A DNA stretch of 64,000 nt from Planctomycetota bacterium (GCA_012960475.1 DUBE01000030.1:1-64000), one strand, 5' to 3'. Shown: positions 17,346-27,657, numbered from the stretch's first letter. The notes: a model not told the origin generated them from the letters alone. Numbers and translations are program-made.

Positions 17346-17495
17346 CGGATCAACCCTGGGGTCGGTTCTTGTCAATTTCACAAGACAGTATCCTGCTGAT
17401 CCTGAACCCACAGGTGCCTCGCCCGTTGGGGGCTGCAACCCAAGGCGGCAGCGCTCTCACCCCCCCGCTCCAGCCCTCTCCTGCGCTACCCACCT

Positions 17496-19610
17496 ATGTT
17501 TCGACCGCTTGGCCTGGCCCTCATCAGCCTGCTCCTCTTCAGCAATCGCCTCTTGGCGATGCAACAGCCTGCGATCGGCCAGGAGCAAGGCACCCCCGAG
17601 GATGTGCTCATCATCACCCCCAGCGGCACACCCACCCCGGCCCTGGATCTGCCCTGGAGTCTGGAAGTCGTGCCCCAGGAGGTCTTCGCTGAGCGCAATC
17701 ATCGCACCCTCCCCGGTGCGCTCAGGGATCTGCCCGGGATCATGGTGCAAAAAACCAGCCATGGCCAGGCCTCGCCGTACATCCGCGGCTTTACGGGCTT
17801 TCAGAATCTGGCCCTGATCGATGGCGTACGGCTCAACAACTCGGTCTTTCGCTCAGGTCCCAATCAATACTGGGGCACCATCGATCCTTTCACAGTGGAA
17901 CGATTGGAGCTGATCAAAGGGCCCGCTTCCGTGCGCTGGGGATCGGATTCCCTGGGTGGCACCCTGAATGTGATCACGCGCTCGCCCTATGCCTGGGAAG
18001 AAGGCCTGGGCGGCGCAGTGGAATATCGCTGGGCTGATGCAGAGAACACCAACCAAGGCCGCTTTGAGGTCAGCGCCAGCAATGGCAGCACCACGGGGAT
18101 GCTGGTTGGTTTCAGCGCCAAGGACTTTGGGGACTTGCGCGGCGGGAGCGAAGTTGGCCTGCAGCCAGGGACCGGCTACGACGAACAGGACGCAGACTTC
18201 AAGCTCGAACACTATTTGGAGGACGGAAGCCGCTGGTCTGTTGTACACCAGAGGGTTCGCCAAAACGATGTACCTCGCACACACAAGACAATCTGGGGCA
18301 TCAACTGGGAGGGGTTGAGCAACGGCAGCGATCTCAACCGTTCCCTCGACCAGGAACGCGACCTGACCTATGTGCAGTTCCAGACAGCCGATGCCTTGGG
18401 CTTCTTTGACACAAGCACCACCAGCATCTCGCTCCACCGTCAGGCAGAGGAGCGCAACCGCATCAAGTCCAACGGCAGCCAGCAGTTCCAAGGATTCGAG
18501 GTCAATACCCTGGGTCTCTTCCAGCACTTTGGCAAGGACTCAAAGTTGGGGAAGCTGACCATGGGGGCTGATGTCTATCTGGATGATGTAGGTTCGTTCC
18601 TCGACAAGGGCAGCAGCCAGACCGCCGCGGATGATATTCAGGGACCGGTTGCGGACGATGCCAGCTACCTCACCAGCGGGCTGTTTGTAGAAGACCGCAT
18701 CAACCTCAGCGAGCGTATGGACCTAACCCTCGGAGTGCGCCTGGCCCATGCCCGGGTGGACGCCAACGAGGTGCGAGATCCGGTGACCGATACCCAGATA
18801 TCAATCAAAGACGATTGGACTGCGCTCTTGGGCTCGGCCCGCATGAGCTACGCCTTGCCAGAACAATCCGCGAAGCTCTTTGGGGGCATCAGCCAGGGTT
18901 TCCGCGCCCCAAACCTGTCAGACCTGACGCGTTTTGATTCCAGTCGCTCCAACGAGTTCGAGATTCCAAGCCCGGGCCTCAACCCAGAAAACAGCACCTC
19001 CTTCGAGGTGGGCATCAAGCATTCGTCCGAGCGCGCCCAGACCCAAGCCGCATTGTTCTACACCGACATCCAAGACGGCATCGTGCGAGTGCCCACGGGC
19101 AACACAAACATCGACGGTGATGCAGAGATCACCAAGGCGAATGTGGGCGACGGCCACATCTTCGGCCTGGAGCTCTCGGGATCATTGGCCCTGACCACCG
19201 ACTTTGCGGTCTTCGGCAACTTGACCTGGATGGAGGGCAAGCAAGACACCTACCCCACCTCCGCTCCAGTGGCCGTTGAAGAGAATATCGATCGCCTGAT
19301 GCCCCTGACCTTGATGACTGGTGCGCGTTGGGACGCGCCGGAGTCCTCTCTCTGGATCGAGTTCCTGATCCGCGCCGCGGCCAAGGCCGACCGCCTCAAT
19401 ACCCGAGACGAAGCGGACGACACCCGCATCCCAGCAGGAGGTACACCGGCCTATGTCACGGCCCATCTGGCCCTGGGGTATCAGCTCTCCCGGGATGTGA
19501 CCCTGCGGATGGGACTCAACAACATCTCCAACGAGGACTACCGCATCCATGGCTCGGGAGTGAACCAAGCGGGGCGAAACCTCTATCTGGGTCTGCGCTG
19601 GTCCTTTTGA
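17496..19610 (+). CDS. TonB-dependent outer-membrane receptor
   Basis: A 704-residue receptor. A signal peptide (about residues 1-21) leads to the mature N-terminus. The plug domain follows (about 35-145), with LPGALRDLPGIMVQKTSHGQASPYIRGF, ALIDGVRLNN and VERLELIKGPASVRWGSDSLGGTLNVIT, all standard plug motifs. The remainder is a 22-strand barrel, ending in LYLGLRWSF with the C-terminal Phe used for outer-membrane insertion. The receptor resembles haem/siderophore or vitamin receptors; the ligand cannot be read. The divergent tonB-like gene and the metal efflux operon downstream make metal chelates or an organic metal ligand plausible, as inference only. Confidence 0.93.
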   Translation: MFRPLGLALISLLLFSNRLLAMQQPAIGQEQGTPEDVLIITPSGTPTPALDLPWSLEVVPQEVFAERNHRTLPGALRDLPGIMVQKTSHGQASPYIRGFTGFQNLALIDGVRLNNSVFRSGPNQYWGTIDPFTVERLELIKGPASVRWGSDSLGGTLNVITRSPYAWEEGLGGAVEYRWADAENTNQGRFEVSASNGSTTGMLVGFSAKDFGDLRGGSEVGLQPGTGYDEQDADFKLEHYLEDGSRWSVVHQRVRQNDVPRTHKTIWGINWEGLSNGSDLNRSLDQERDLTYVQFQTADALGFFDTSTTSISLHRQAEERNRIKSNGSQQFQGFEVNTLGLFQHFGKDSKLGKLTMGADVYLDDVGSFLDKGSSQTAADDIQGPVADDASYLTSGLFVEDRINLSERMDLTLGVRLAHARVDANEVRDPVTDTQISIKDDWTALLGSARMSYALPEQSAKLFGGISQGFRAPNLSDLTRFDSSRSNEFEIPSPGLNPENSTSFEVGIKHSSERAQTQAALFYTDIQDGIVRVPTGNTNIDGDAEITKANVGDGHIFGLELSGSLALTTDFAVFGNLTWMEGKQDTYPTSAPVAVEENIDRLMPLTLMTGARWDAPESSLWIEFLIRAAAKADRLNTRDEADDTRIPAGGTPAYVTAHLALGYQLSRDVTLRMGLNNISNEDYRIHGSGVNQAGRNLYLGLRWSF

Positions 19611-19630
19611 CGCCGAGGGCCCCAGCGCCC

Positions 19631-19636
19631 TAGACT
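19631..19636 (+). promoter_or_regulatory. Leaderless-type -10 box (TAGACT) of the Zn-ribbon gene
   Basis: TAGACT ends exactly 6 nt before the ATG at 19643, so transcription would begin at the start codon. Confidence 0.45.
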
Positions 19637-19642
19637 CCCCGC

Positions 19643-19852
19643 ATGCAACACGACAAGTGGAAGTGCCCCAAGTGCAAGAATCTTGAGTTCGAGACCGGCC
19701 AGTTTGCTGCCACAGGCGGCGGGATTTCAAAGTTCTTCAACCTGCAGAACAAGAAGTTCAGCACGGTGACCTGCACCCGCTGCAAATACACCGAGATCTA
19801 TCAGGCAAGCACCAGCGGCCTGGGGAATGTGTTTGATTTCCTGAGCGGCTGA
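19643..19852 (+). CDS. Small Zn-ribbon protein (predicted nucleic-acid-binding)
   Basis: A 69-residue protein with two CxxC knuckles: WKCPKCKN near the start and VTCTRCKYTE near residue 45. Between them is a GGGISKFFNLQNKKF segment. This fits the small family of Zn-ribbon proteins annotated as predicted nucleic-acid-binding (COG3478-like). It has no signal peptide. It lies 32 bp after the TonB-dependent receptor but has its own -10-like hexamer, so it may be transcribed separately. Confidence 0.8.
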   Translation: MQHDKWKCPKCKNLEFETGQFAATGGGISKFFNLQNKKFSTVTCTRCKYTEIYQASTSGLGNVFDFLSG

Positions 19853-19963
19853 GGGCTCCTGGGATCAAGGAATGCCCTCTGAGGGCCCTCTAGGTGTGTC
19901 CTGCGGGGACTTTCGGTTCCGAGAATCCACACCTCTTTACCCACTCCCGGCCAAGAACCAACG

Positions 19964-19969
19964 TATACT
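19964..19969 (+). promoter_or_regulatory. Candidate -10 box (TATACT) of the metal efflux operon
   Basis: TATACT lies 41 nt before the start of the Cys-rich protein gene and is close to the sigma-70 consensus. No good -35 box is seen at 16-18 bp. No obvious dyad operator for a MerR-type regulator was found. Confidence 0.4.
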
Positions 19970-20010
19970 CAAGAGGACTCGCGCAAGAATTCCTGTCTGG
20001 CCCACTGCCC

Positions 20011-20490
20011 ATGAACCCCCTTCAATTGATCCCCAGGACCTGGCTCGCCTGGCTGCTGGTGCCTCTAATGGCATTGGGTGGGGTGCGTGCGCACTTCTGT
20101 GGCTGCGGTCAGAATGCAAAGGCGCAAGACTTGGAAATTGAAGGATCCCTGGAGCTGCGCTCCTGCTGCGCCAAGGGTGACGTGCTCAAGACCACGAGCG
20201 CAGCCCAGCCTTCCTGCTGCAAGACCGAGCGGCAATATCCCCTGAATGGCCCAAGCGGTGAGCAGCCCGATGATTGCGAGTGCTTGATCGTTGGTTGTGA
20301 CTCAAGCTCCATGCCCGAGACCACTGCGCCCGCTTCGCCGGAAATGGTGGACCTGGGGCCGCTGCTTGAAGACTCATGGAGCATGCTCGCCCCGTGTCAG
20401 GCCGAATTCACCACGACTGCAACTCGCCATGGACCAAAGAGGTCCCTGGGACGGCCACTCTTCCTGGCCTTCTGCTCGTTCCGCTGTTGA
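20011..20490 (+). CDS. Secreted Cys-rich protein, head of the metal efflux cluster
   Basis: A 159-residue protein starting with a clear signal peptide (about residues 1-27, WLAWLLVPLMALGGVRA). The mature part is unusually rich in cysteine: HFCGCG, RSCCAKG, PSCCKTE, DDCECLIVGCD, and single Cys near the end including the last residue. I recognise no family. Paired and adjacent cysteines ahead of an RND metal pump suggest periplasmic binding of a soft metal such as Cu, Ag, Cd or Zn. A disulfide-rich structural role is the alternative. The start at 20011 is chosen because the signal peptide begins there; the frame is open upstream. Confidence 0.7.
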   Translation: MNPLQLIPRTWLAWLLVPLMALGGVRAHFCGCGQNAKAQDLEIEGSLELRSCCAKGDVLKTTSAAQPSCCKTERQYPLNGPSGEQPDDCECLIVGCDSSSMPETTAPASPEMVDLGPLLEDSWSMLAPCQAEFTTTATRHGPKRSLGRPLFLAFCSFRC

Positions 20491-20683
20491 GAAGCGCGCT
20501 CCCTGTGAGGAGTTGCGCCAGGCTGACCTCTGATTGAGGTAGCACCACCATTCCCGTTCCGCGGGAGGTCTGTAGGCCCAGCGCGTACGCCTGCGTCCGA
20601 AACGGTCCCAGGCGTTGTGTCAGCGATTCACAGGCATCCCTTCCGCGAATTCTTCCTCTCGATCTGTCTGCATTCCATCAACC

Positions 20684-22033
20684 ATGAACCTTCAACTCAT
20701 CGTTCCCATCCTGTACCTGACCCTGGTCAGTTGCGCCAGTCCTCCAAGGGATCTTGGCAGCCGCTTGGACAACTGGGACGAACGTCAGGCGGCCTTTGCC
20801 CAGGCACACGAGCGCAGCAACACACCCTGGGCCTCAAGTGCAAGCCTGCAGACGCTTCTGGATCACGCCCGGCGGCACAATCCTGGTTTGCGCGCGGCTT
20901 TTGAGCGTTGGAAGGGTGCCATGGAAAAAGTCACCGCCGCCACCACCCTGCCCAACCCGCGCCTGACCTTGGGGGCGTATCTGGCCAGTGTGGAAACCCG
21001 GGTGGGTCCCATGCAGGGGCGCATCGGTTTCGCTCAGCCCCTACCGTGGCCCGGGAAACTCGCCGCAGCCGGGAAATTGGCCTTTGAACAGGCTGAAGCC
21101 CTGCGCATGCAGGTCGAAGTGGAGCGCTTGATGCTCGATCAAACCGTGAGAGAGGTCTGGTGGGAGCTGGCCTGGCTCGACCGAGCCCTAAAGATCACCC
21201 AAGGCAACCAAGAACTCCTGGGTCACTGGGAAGTCATCGCCCAGACGCGCATGGAAACCGGCCTCGGCAGTCACACGGATGTGATTCGTACACAGATAGA
21301 GCTGGGCAAGTTGGTGGACCGGATACAGGGATTGCAGGACCTGGCGAGGCCCGTGCGAGCACGGCTGAACAGTGCGCTTCATCGCAAGAGCGATGCGGCT
21401 TTGCCCCAGGCAGATCTTGCGGAGGCCGCGCACCTGGGATTCAACGCGGCAGCCTTGAGCGCAGGTCTACCACAGAACAGCCCCCAGCTCTTGAAACTCA
21501 AGCACCTGCGCCGCGCAGCCCAGCACCGGGTTGATCTGGCGGAGCTCGACAGCTACCCGAACCTGACGGTGGGCGCAGACCTGACCTTCATCGGGGACGC
21601 GAACGATCCCAATATGGCGGGTTCTGGCGACGAAGCCTTCGCCCTGACCCTGGGCATCGAGTTGCCTGTCTGGCGCGAATCCTACGCCGCCCAGGAACGC
21701 TCGGCGAAAGCACTCTTGCGCGCCAGCGAACGAACTCTTCAGCAAACCCACAACACACTGGATGCGAACCTCGAAATGGCTTTCTTCCAACACCGGGACG
21801 GGGTCCGCCGTGTTGCGCTGTTCCAGGACAGCTTGATCCCCAAAGGCGAAGAAGCCCTACGGTCTCTTCAAGCCGCCTACCAATCCGGCAAGGGTGGGTT
21901 CCTCGATCTGATCGACGCCCAGCGCGCGCTCTTGGAATTCCAACTGCAAGCCGCCCGAGCCCACACGGATCGCGCCCAAGCACTCGCCAAAATCGAACAG
22001 CTGAGCGGAGTTTCTCTGCACCAAGACAAATGA
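20684..22033 (+). CDS. Outer-membrane efflux channel lipoprotein (TolC/CusC-like)
   Basis: A 449-residue outer-membrane factor. The signal ends in a lipobox (LTLVSCAS), so it is probably lipidated like CusC/OprM. The body has the repeated long helices and short barrel strands of the TolC fold, for example LGHWEVIAQTRMETGLGSHTDVIRTQIELGKL and AAYQSGKGGFLDLIDAQRALLEFQLQ, the two inner repeats. It forms the outer channel of the tripartite efflux pump encoded by the next two genes. The stop overlaps the adaptor start by 4 bp (ATGA at 22030). I start at 20684 for the signal peptide. Confidence 0.9.
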   Translation: MNLQLIVPILYLTLVSCASPPRDLGSRLDNWDERQAAFAQAHERSNTPWASSASLQTLLDHARRHNPGLRAAFERWKGAMEKVTAATTLPNPRLTLGAYLASVETRVGPMQGRIGFAQPLPWPGKLAAAGKLAFEQAEALRMQVEVERLMLDQTVREVWWELAWLDRALKITQGNQELLGHWEVIAQTRMETGLGSHTDVIRTQIELGKLVDRIQGLQDLARPVRARLNSALHRKSDAALPQADLAEAAHLGFNAAALSAGLPQNSPQLLKLKHLRRAAQHRVDLAELDSYPNLTVGADLTFIGDANDPNMAGSGDEAFALTLGIELPVWRESYAAQERSAKALLRASERTLQQTHNTLDANLEMAFFQHRDGVRRVALFQDSLIPKGEEALRSLQAAYQSGKGGFLDLIDAQRALLEFQLQAARAHTDRAQALAKIEQLSGVSLHQDK

Positions 22034-23967
22034 TCATGAAACCCACCGAAAAAAAGAAACTGCCCCAATTGCCCAACGCCATCCTGCTGCTCGGCCTCTT
22101 GCTTCTGGCCTTCATGGCCGGTCGCATGACGAGCTCCGGGGGTGAGCATCCCCATGAGGACCGCGGGCCCGCGACAGCCACGGCCCCCACGGCCTGGACC
22201 TGTTCCATGCACCCGCAGGTGCGCCTCCCAGAAGCGGGTCAATGCCCAATCTGTCTCATGAACCTGATCCCCACCACTTCCGGCGGGGACGAGGATCTGG
22301 GGCCGCGTACCCTGGCCATCAGCGAAAACGCGCTGGCTTTGGCAGAAATCATGACCGCGCCCGTGGAACGCCGCAGCGTGGCGCGCAAGATCAACATGGT
22401 GGGCAAGATCGCCTTCGATGAAACCCGCGTGGCCTCGATCACCTCATGGGTTGCGGGCCGCCTTGATCGCTTGTTCGTGGACTACACCGGTGTAACCGTA
22501 CGAACCAACGATCATTTGGTGGAGATCTACAGCCCCGTGCTCTACACGGCCCAGCAAGAACTGCTGCAAGCGATCCGTGCGGAGGAACAACTAGGCCCCG
22601 ATGCTCTGGAATTCTTGCGCGAAGCCAGCGCTCGCACGGTGATTTCCGCCCAGGAAAAACTGCGCCTGTATGGAATCACCCCAGAGCAGATCGAGGCAAT
22701 CATCGAAAAGGGCACGCCCAACGAGCGCGTGACGATCTTGGCTCCCATGGGCGGCGTGGTGGTGCACAAGGAGGCGGTGGAGGGCATGTATGTCAAGGAG
22801 GGCTCCCACATCTACACCATCGCGGATCTATCCAAGGTCTGGGTCTTCCTCAATGCCTATGAGTCCGACCTGGCCTGGCTGCGCTATGGGCAGGATGTGC
22901 ACTTCACCGTCGAGGCCTATCCCGGCGAGATGTTCCACGGCCGGGTGGCCTTCATCGACCCAGTGCTGGACGATCGCACACGCACGATCAAGGTACGCCT
23001 GAATGTGGACAACCAGGAGATGCGCCTGAAGCCCGACATGTTTGTTTCGGCCACGGCTGACGCGGTACTCACTTCTCACGGCAAGGTCGTGGACAAGGAC
23101 CTGGAAGGGATTTGGATGTGCCCCATGCACCCCGAGATCACTGCCCCGGAACTCTTGCCCTGCGATGAATGCGGCATGGATCTGGTCCCTGCGGAAGACC
23201 TGGGCTTTGTGGCGGAATCCAGCACAGGAGAGTCCTTGGTGATCCCCCACACGGCGCCTCTTATCACCGGCAAGCGCGCGGTGGTCTATGTACGCCTGCC
23301 CGATGCGGCCAAGCCCACGTTTGAGGGTCGCGAAGTCATCCTCGGCCCCCGGACCGGAGACTGGTACATCGTGCGCAGTGGTCTGCTTGAAGGCGAGCAG
23401 GTGGTTGTGCAGGGCAACTTCAAGCTCGACAGCGAACTGCAGATCCGTGCCAAGTTCAGCATGATGAACCCGGACCCGAATGCGGAGCCGCCCAGGATCG
23501 ACTTGGGAGTGCCGGGTGAGTACCTGCAACGACTCGGTGCCAGCATCGATGTCTACCTAAGAGTCCAGACCGCCTTTGCTGCGGACCAGGACAACCAGCC
23601 CGATGCTGCCGCGCTGCTTTCAAGCCTGGAGCAACTTGACGAAGGATTGTTGCCTGAAGAGGCCCACAAGATCTGGAAGGAGCGCTCTTTGGCCCTCATG
23701 ACCGCCGCCAAGGAATTCGCCGAGGCTCCGGACCTGGAATCCAGACGGGTCTTGCTGGAGCCCTTGACCCAGGCCCTCGTGCCCATCCTGGAGGCCTTTG
23801 GATACCAGCGCGAAGGCGGAGCAGTCGGGATCTTCCACTGCCCCATGGCCCTCAACGATGTGGGCGCGGACTGGCTGCAACAGGAAGCCAGCACCGCCAA
23901 TCCCTACTACGGGTCCGGCATGTTGCGCTGCGGATCACGCACAGAGATTCTTGAGCCGGGCAACTGA
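22030..23967 (+). CDS. RND efflux periplasmic adaptor with two heavy-metal-binding domains (CusB-like)
   Basis: A 645-residue membrane fusion protein. A membrane anchor (about residues 16-35) is followed by a first heavy-metal-binding domain WTCSMHPQ...CPICLMNL at about 57-80. The adaptor core follows with IAFDETRVASITSWVAGRLDRLFVDYTG, a helical hairpin, and lipoyl and beta-barrel parts (VHKEAVEGMYVKEGSHIYTIADLSKVWV). A second such domain, IWMCPMHPE...CDECGMDL, is inserted at about 361-387. The last 130 residues form a helical DUF3347-like domain ending in a further Cys/Met/His stretch (FHCPMALNDVGADW). It passes metal from the periplasm to the pump. The double metal-binding module is richer than in E. 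coli CusB. Confidence 0.92.
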   Translation: MIMKPTEKKKLPQLPNAILLLGLLLLAFMAGRMTSSGGEHPHEDRGPATATAPTAWTCSMHPQVRLPEAGQCPICLMNLIPTTSGGDEDLGPRTLAISENALALAEIMTAPVERRSVARKINMVGKIAFDETRVASITSWVAGRLDRLFVDYTGVTVRTNDHLVEIYSPVLYTAQQELLQAIRAEEQLGPDALEFLREASARTVISAQEKLRLYGITPEQIEAIIEKGTPNERVTILAPMGGVVVHKEAVEGMYVKEGSHIYTIADLSKVWVFLNAYESDLAWLRYGQDVHFTVEAYPGEMFHGRVAFIDPVLDDRTRTIKVRLNVDNQEMRLKPDMFVSATADAVLTSHGKVVDKDLEGIWMCPMHPEITAPELLPCDECGMDLVPAEDLGFVAESSTGESLVIPHTAPLITGKRAVVYVRLPDAAKPTFEGREVILGPRTGDWYIVRSGLLEGEQVVVQGNFKLDSELQIRAKFSMMNPDPNAEPPRIDLGVPGEYLQRLGASIDVYLRVQTAFAADQDNQPDAAALLSSLEQLDEGLLPEEAHKIWKERSLALMTAAKEFAEAPDLESRRVLLEPLTQALVPILEAFGYQREGGAVGIFHCPMALNDVGADWLQQEASTANPYYGSGMLRCGSRTEILEPGN

Positions 23968-23979
23968 GCTTATTCACCC

Positions 23980-26900
23980 ATGCTTGCCAAACTCATTCGA
24001 TTCCTCCTCGAGCAGAAGCTCGTGGTCCTGCTGCTAGCACTCCTCGTGATCGTATTGGGGGCGCGCTACGCGCCCTTTGATTGGAATCTTGGGCCCCTGC
24101 CCCGAGACCCGATTGCGGTGGACGCTATTCCCGACCTTGGCGAGAACCAACAGATCGTCTTCACCGAGTGGATGGGTCGTTCGCCCCAGGATGTGGAGGA
24201 TCAGGTCACCTATCCCTTGACTGCGGCCCTCTTGGGCTTACCCGGGGTAAAAACGATCCGCTCCTCGTCCATGTTCGGTTTCTCAACGATCTATGTGATC
24301 TTCGAGGACGATGTGGAGTTCTATTGGTCGCGCTCGCGGGTGCTGGAAAAGCTCAGCAGCCTGCCGACCAACACCTTGCCCGAGGAAGTGCGACCAGCCC
24401 TCGGACCGGACGCCACGCCCCTGGGTCAGATCTATTGGTACACACTGGAGGGGCGGGACCCGCAGGGCCTTCCCGCTGGAGGCTGGGACCTGGACGAGTT
24501 GCGCTCGATTCAGGATTGGACCGTGCGCTATGCCCTGATGGCGGCGGATGGTGTTGCGGAAGTGGCCTCCGTAGGCGGCTTTGTACGCGAGTATCAGGTA
24601 GATGTTAACCCCAACGCCATGCGCGCCCATCGGGTGACCTTGGAAGAGGTCTTTGCAGCGGTCAAGGGCTCCAACTTGGAGGTGGGCGCGCGCGTGCTCG
24701 AGATCAACAACGCCGAGTACTTTGTGCGCGGCCTGGGTTGGATCGAAAACACCGCTGACATCGAAGAGTCAGTGATCAAGTCCGTGGATGGAGTGCCGAT
24801 CCGCGTCAAAGATGTGGCGCGGGTTGCCCTGGGCCCCGCCCAACGGCGCGGCGCACTGGACAAGGGCGGCTCCGAAGCAGTGGGCGGCGTGGTTGTGGTG
24901 CGCTATGGGGAAAATCCTCTGGCGGTCATCCAGAATGTGAAGCAGAAGATCGAGGAGATCGCTCAGGGTCTGCCTCGCAAGACTCTGGCCGATGGCACCG
25001 TATCTCAAGTCACGGTTGTGCCCTTCTATGACCGTTCGGGCTTGATCTACGAGACTCTTGGGACCCTCAACAGGGCGATCTCTGAAGAGATCCTGGTGAC
25101 AATCCTGGTGGTGCTCTTCATGTTGATGCATCTCAGGGCATCGTTCCTGATCGCGTCTCTGTTGCCGCTCGGGGTGCTATTCACCTTCATCTTCATGAAG
25201 CTCGGCGGAGTGGACGCGAACATCGTAGCGCTCTCGGGCATCGCGATTGCCATCGGTACGATTGTGGACATGGGGATTGTGCTCTGCGAGAACATCCAGA
25301 GCAAACTCGCTGAAGCCAAGGAGGGAGAATCGCCCCTGGAAGTGGTCTACACCGCCACAACCGAAGTTGGCTCAGCGATCCTGACCGCCGTGGCCACTAC
25401 TGTGGTGGGGTTCCTGCCCGTATTCAGCATGATCGGGGAAGAGGGCAAGTTGTTCCGGCCTCTCGCATTCACCAAGACCTTTGCCTTGGTGGGATCGGTT
25501 GTGGTCGCGCTCCTGCTGATCCCACCGCTGGCCCTTTGGATCCTGCCCGCCAAGGGTGGTTTTGTCGGTCGCACCTGGAACCGTTTCCTGGAACGGCGCA
25601 AGTTATTGCGGGTCAGTTGGCCCTACCTCTTGAATGGTCTGACGATACTGCTGGTAGCGTCCATGCTGGCGACCCACTGGGAACCCCTGGGACCTGAGCG
25701 GGGTGGCGTGCGCAACCTGGCCTTTGTACTTCTCGCCATCATCGGCTTGCTCTTGTTCTTCAATCTGTTCCTGCGGGTCTATGAACCAATTCTGCGCTGG
25801 TGCCTGCGGCGCAAGGTTCTGTTCCTGTCCATGCCCGTGGCTCTGATGGTCATGGGGCTGATGGTTTGGCTGGGGACGGATCGTGTCTTGGGTTTCATTC
25901 CGACATCCCTGGTTAAAATGGGAGCAGACAGGGACGCGGTCTACTCCACGACCCTCTGGAGCAAGGCTCGAGATACCTTCCCTGGATTGGGCAAGGAGTT
26001 CATGCCGCCCCTGGATGAGGGGTCATACCTCTTCATGCCCACCACCATGGCCCACGCCTCCATTGGCGAGGCGCTGGATGTGTTGCAGAAACTGGACCAG
26101 GCAATTGAGAGCGTGCCCGAGGTGGAGCTGGCCGTTGGCAAGATCGGACGGGTAGAAAGCGCCCTCGACCCCGCACCGATCTCCATGGTCGAAACCATCG
26201 TCAACTACAAGCCGGAGTTCATCAGCGATGAAAAAGGCAAGCGTATGAACTTCCGCTTTGATAAAGCAGCGGACGCCTATGTACGCGATGATCTTGGAAA
26301 CCTGATCCCCGATGCCGATGGTCGCCCATTTCGCAACTGGCGCCCGAAGATCAAAAATGCTGATGATATTTGGGACGAGATCGTCAATGCCGCCCGCCTG
26401 ACCGGCACCGTAACCGCTCCCCGTCTGCAGCCCATCGCCGCGCGTCTTGTGATGCTGGCCAGCGGCATGCGCGCCCCCATGGGCATCAAGGTCAAGGGAC
26501 CTTCCCTGGAGATCATCGAAGATGTAGGTCTTGAGGTCGAAAGGTACCTCAAGGAAATTCCGGAGGTCAAAGCCGAGGCAACTTTCGCCGATCGCGTAGT
26601 GGGCAAGCCCTACCTGCTGATCGATGTGGACCGCCAAGCGGCCGGCCGTTATGGAGTATCGATTGCCAAGGTGCAGTCGGTGATCGAGATCGCCCTGGGG
26701 GGACGGCGGGTAACCACCACAGTGGAAGGGCGCGAGCGTTATCCCGTACGGGTGCGTTACCAGCGCGAACTACGAGACACCATCGAGGGCATGGAGCGCA
26801 TCCTGGTACCCACCCAGGACGGGGCCCAGATCCCCTTGAGCCAACTGGCGGAAATCAGGTACCTGCGGGGTCCGCAGATGATCAAGACCGAGGACACCTT

Positions 26901-27657
26901 CCTGACTTCCTATGTGATCTTTGACCGACAGCCTGGCCTGGCAGAGGTCGATGTGGTCGAGCTATGCCAGGACTACCTGCAAGAAAAAATCGACACGGGA
27001 GAATTCGTACTTCCAGCGGGGGTTTCCTACACCTTCGCGGGTTCCTACCAGAACCAGGTCCGTGCTACAAAGACCCTCGCGGTGGTGCTACCGCTGGCCC
27101 TGTTCCTGATCTTCTTGATCCTCTACTTCCAGTTCAGAGCGGTCTCCACGACCCTGATGGTCTTCAGCGGCGTGTTCGTCGCCTGGTCCGGCGGCTTCAT
27201 CATGATCTGGCTCTATGGCACACCCTGGTTCCTGGACTTTGATGTGTTCGGAGTTCACATGCGCGAACTCTTCAGCGTGCGACCATTGAACTTGAGCGTC
27301 GCAGTCTGGGTCGGATTTCTGGCTCTGTTCGGCATCGCCACGGACGACGGGGTGGTGATCGCCACCTACCTGGGCCAGTCCTTTGAAAAACGAAAACCCA
27401 AAACCGTGAACGAAATTCGCGAAGCGGTCGTGGTTGCGGGCAAGCGGCGCTGCCGTCCTTGCCTGATGACCTCGGCCACCACGATTCTGGCTCTGCTGCC
27501 AGTGCTGACCTCCAGTGGTCGCGGCGCGGATGTGATGATACCCATGGCGATTCCCTCTTTCGGCGGCATGTGCGTGGTGCTGATCAGCATGTTCCTGGTG
27601 CCGACCCTGTTCTGTTGGGTGCAGGAACGCCAATTGAAGGCCGCGAGTACCAAGTAG
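23980..27657 (+). CDS. Heavy-metal efflux RND transporter (CusA/CzcA family), enlarged
   Basis: A 1225-residue inner-membrane pump, longer than typical CusA (about 1050). Family motifs include DLGENQQIVFTEWMGRSPQDVEDQVTYPL, the TM4 proton-relay region GIAIAIGTIVDMGIVLCENI with its Asp and Glu, and EFMPPLDEGSYLFMPTTM with DPAPISMVET. The extra length comes mainly from a segment after TM6 (about residues 540-640) with two additional hydrophobic helices, and a charged periplasmic insert near 750-800. The TM4 motif and Met-rich stretches look nearer to the monovalent-cation (Cu/Ag) type than to CzcA, but I cannot settle that. It lies 12 bp after the adaptor gene. With the adaptor and channel it should export metal across both membranes. 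Confidence 0.93.
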   Translation: MLAKLIRFLLEQKLVVLLLALLVIVLGARYAPFDWNLGPLPRDPIAVDAIPDLGENQQIVFTEWMGRSPQDVEDQVTYPLTAALLGLPGVKTIRSSSMFGFSTIYVIFEDDVEFYWSRSRVLEKLSSLPTNTLPEEVRPALGPDATPLGQIYWYTLEGRDPQGLPAGGWDLDELRSIQDWTVRYALMAADGVAEVASVGGFVREYQVDVNPNAMRAHRVTLEEVFAAVKGSNLEVGARVLEINNAEYFVRGLGWIENTADIEESVIKSVDGVPIRVKDVARVALGPAQRRGALDKGGSEAVGGVVVVRYGENPLAVIQNVKQKIEEIAQGLPRKTLADGTVSQVTVVPFYDRSGLIYETLGTLNRAISEEILVTILVVLFMLMHLRASFLIASLLPLGVLFTFIFMKLGGVDANIVALSGIAIAIGTIVDMGIVLCENIQSKLAEAKEGESPLEVVYTATTEVGSAILTAVATTVVGFLPVFSMIGEEGKLFRPLAFTKTFALVGSVVVALLLIPPLALWILPAKGGFVGRTWNRFLERRKLLRVSWPYLLNGLTILLVASMLATHWEPLGPERGGVRNLAFVLLAIIGLLLFFNLFLRVYEPILRWCLRRKVLFLSMPVALMVMGLMVWLGTDRVLGFIPTSLVKMGADRDAVYSTTLWSKARDTFPGLGKEFMPPLDEGSYLFMPTTMAHASIGEALDVLQKLDQAIESVPEVELAVGKIGRVESALDPAPISMVETIVNYKPEFISDEKGKRMNFRFDKAADAYVRDDLGNLIPDADGRPFRNWRPKIKNADDIWDEIVNAARLTGTVTAPRLQPIAARLVMLASGMRAPMGIKVKGPSLEIIEDVGLEVERYLKEIPEVKAEATFADRVVGKPYLLIDVDRQAAGRYGVSIAKVQSVIEIALGGRRVTTTVEGRERYPVRVRYQRELRDTIEGMERILVPTQDGAQIPLSQLAEIRYLRGPQMIKTEDTFLTSYVIFDRQPGLAEVDVVELCQDYLQEKIDTGEFVLPAGVSYTFAGSYQNQVRATKTLAVVLPLALFLIFLILYFQFRAVSTTLMVFSGVFVAWSGGFIMIWLYGTPWFLDFDVFGVHMRELFSVRPLNLSVAVWVGFLALFGIATDDGVVIATYLGQSFEKRKPKTVNEIREAVVVAGKRRCRPCLMTSATTILALLPVLTSSGRGADVMIPMAIPSFGGMCVVLISMFLVPTLFCWVQERQLKAASTK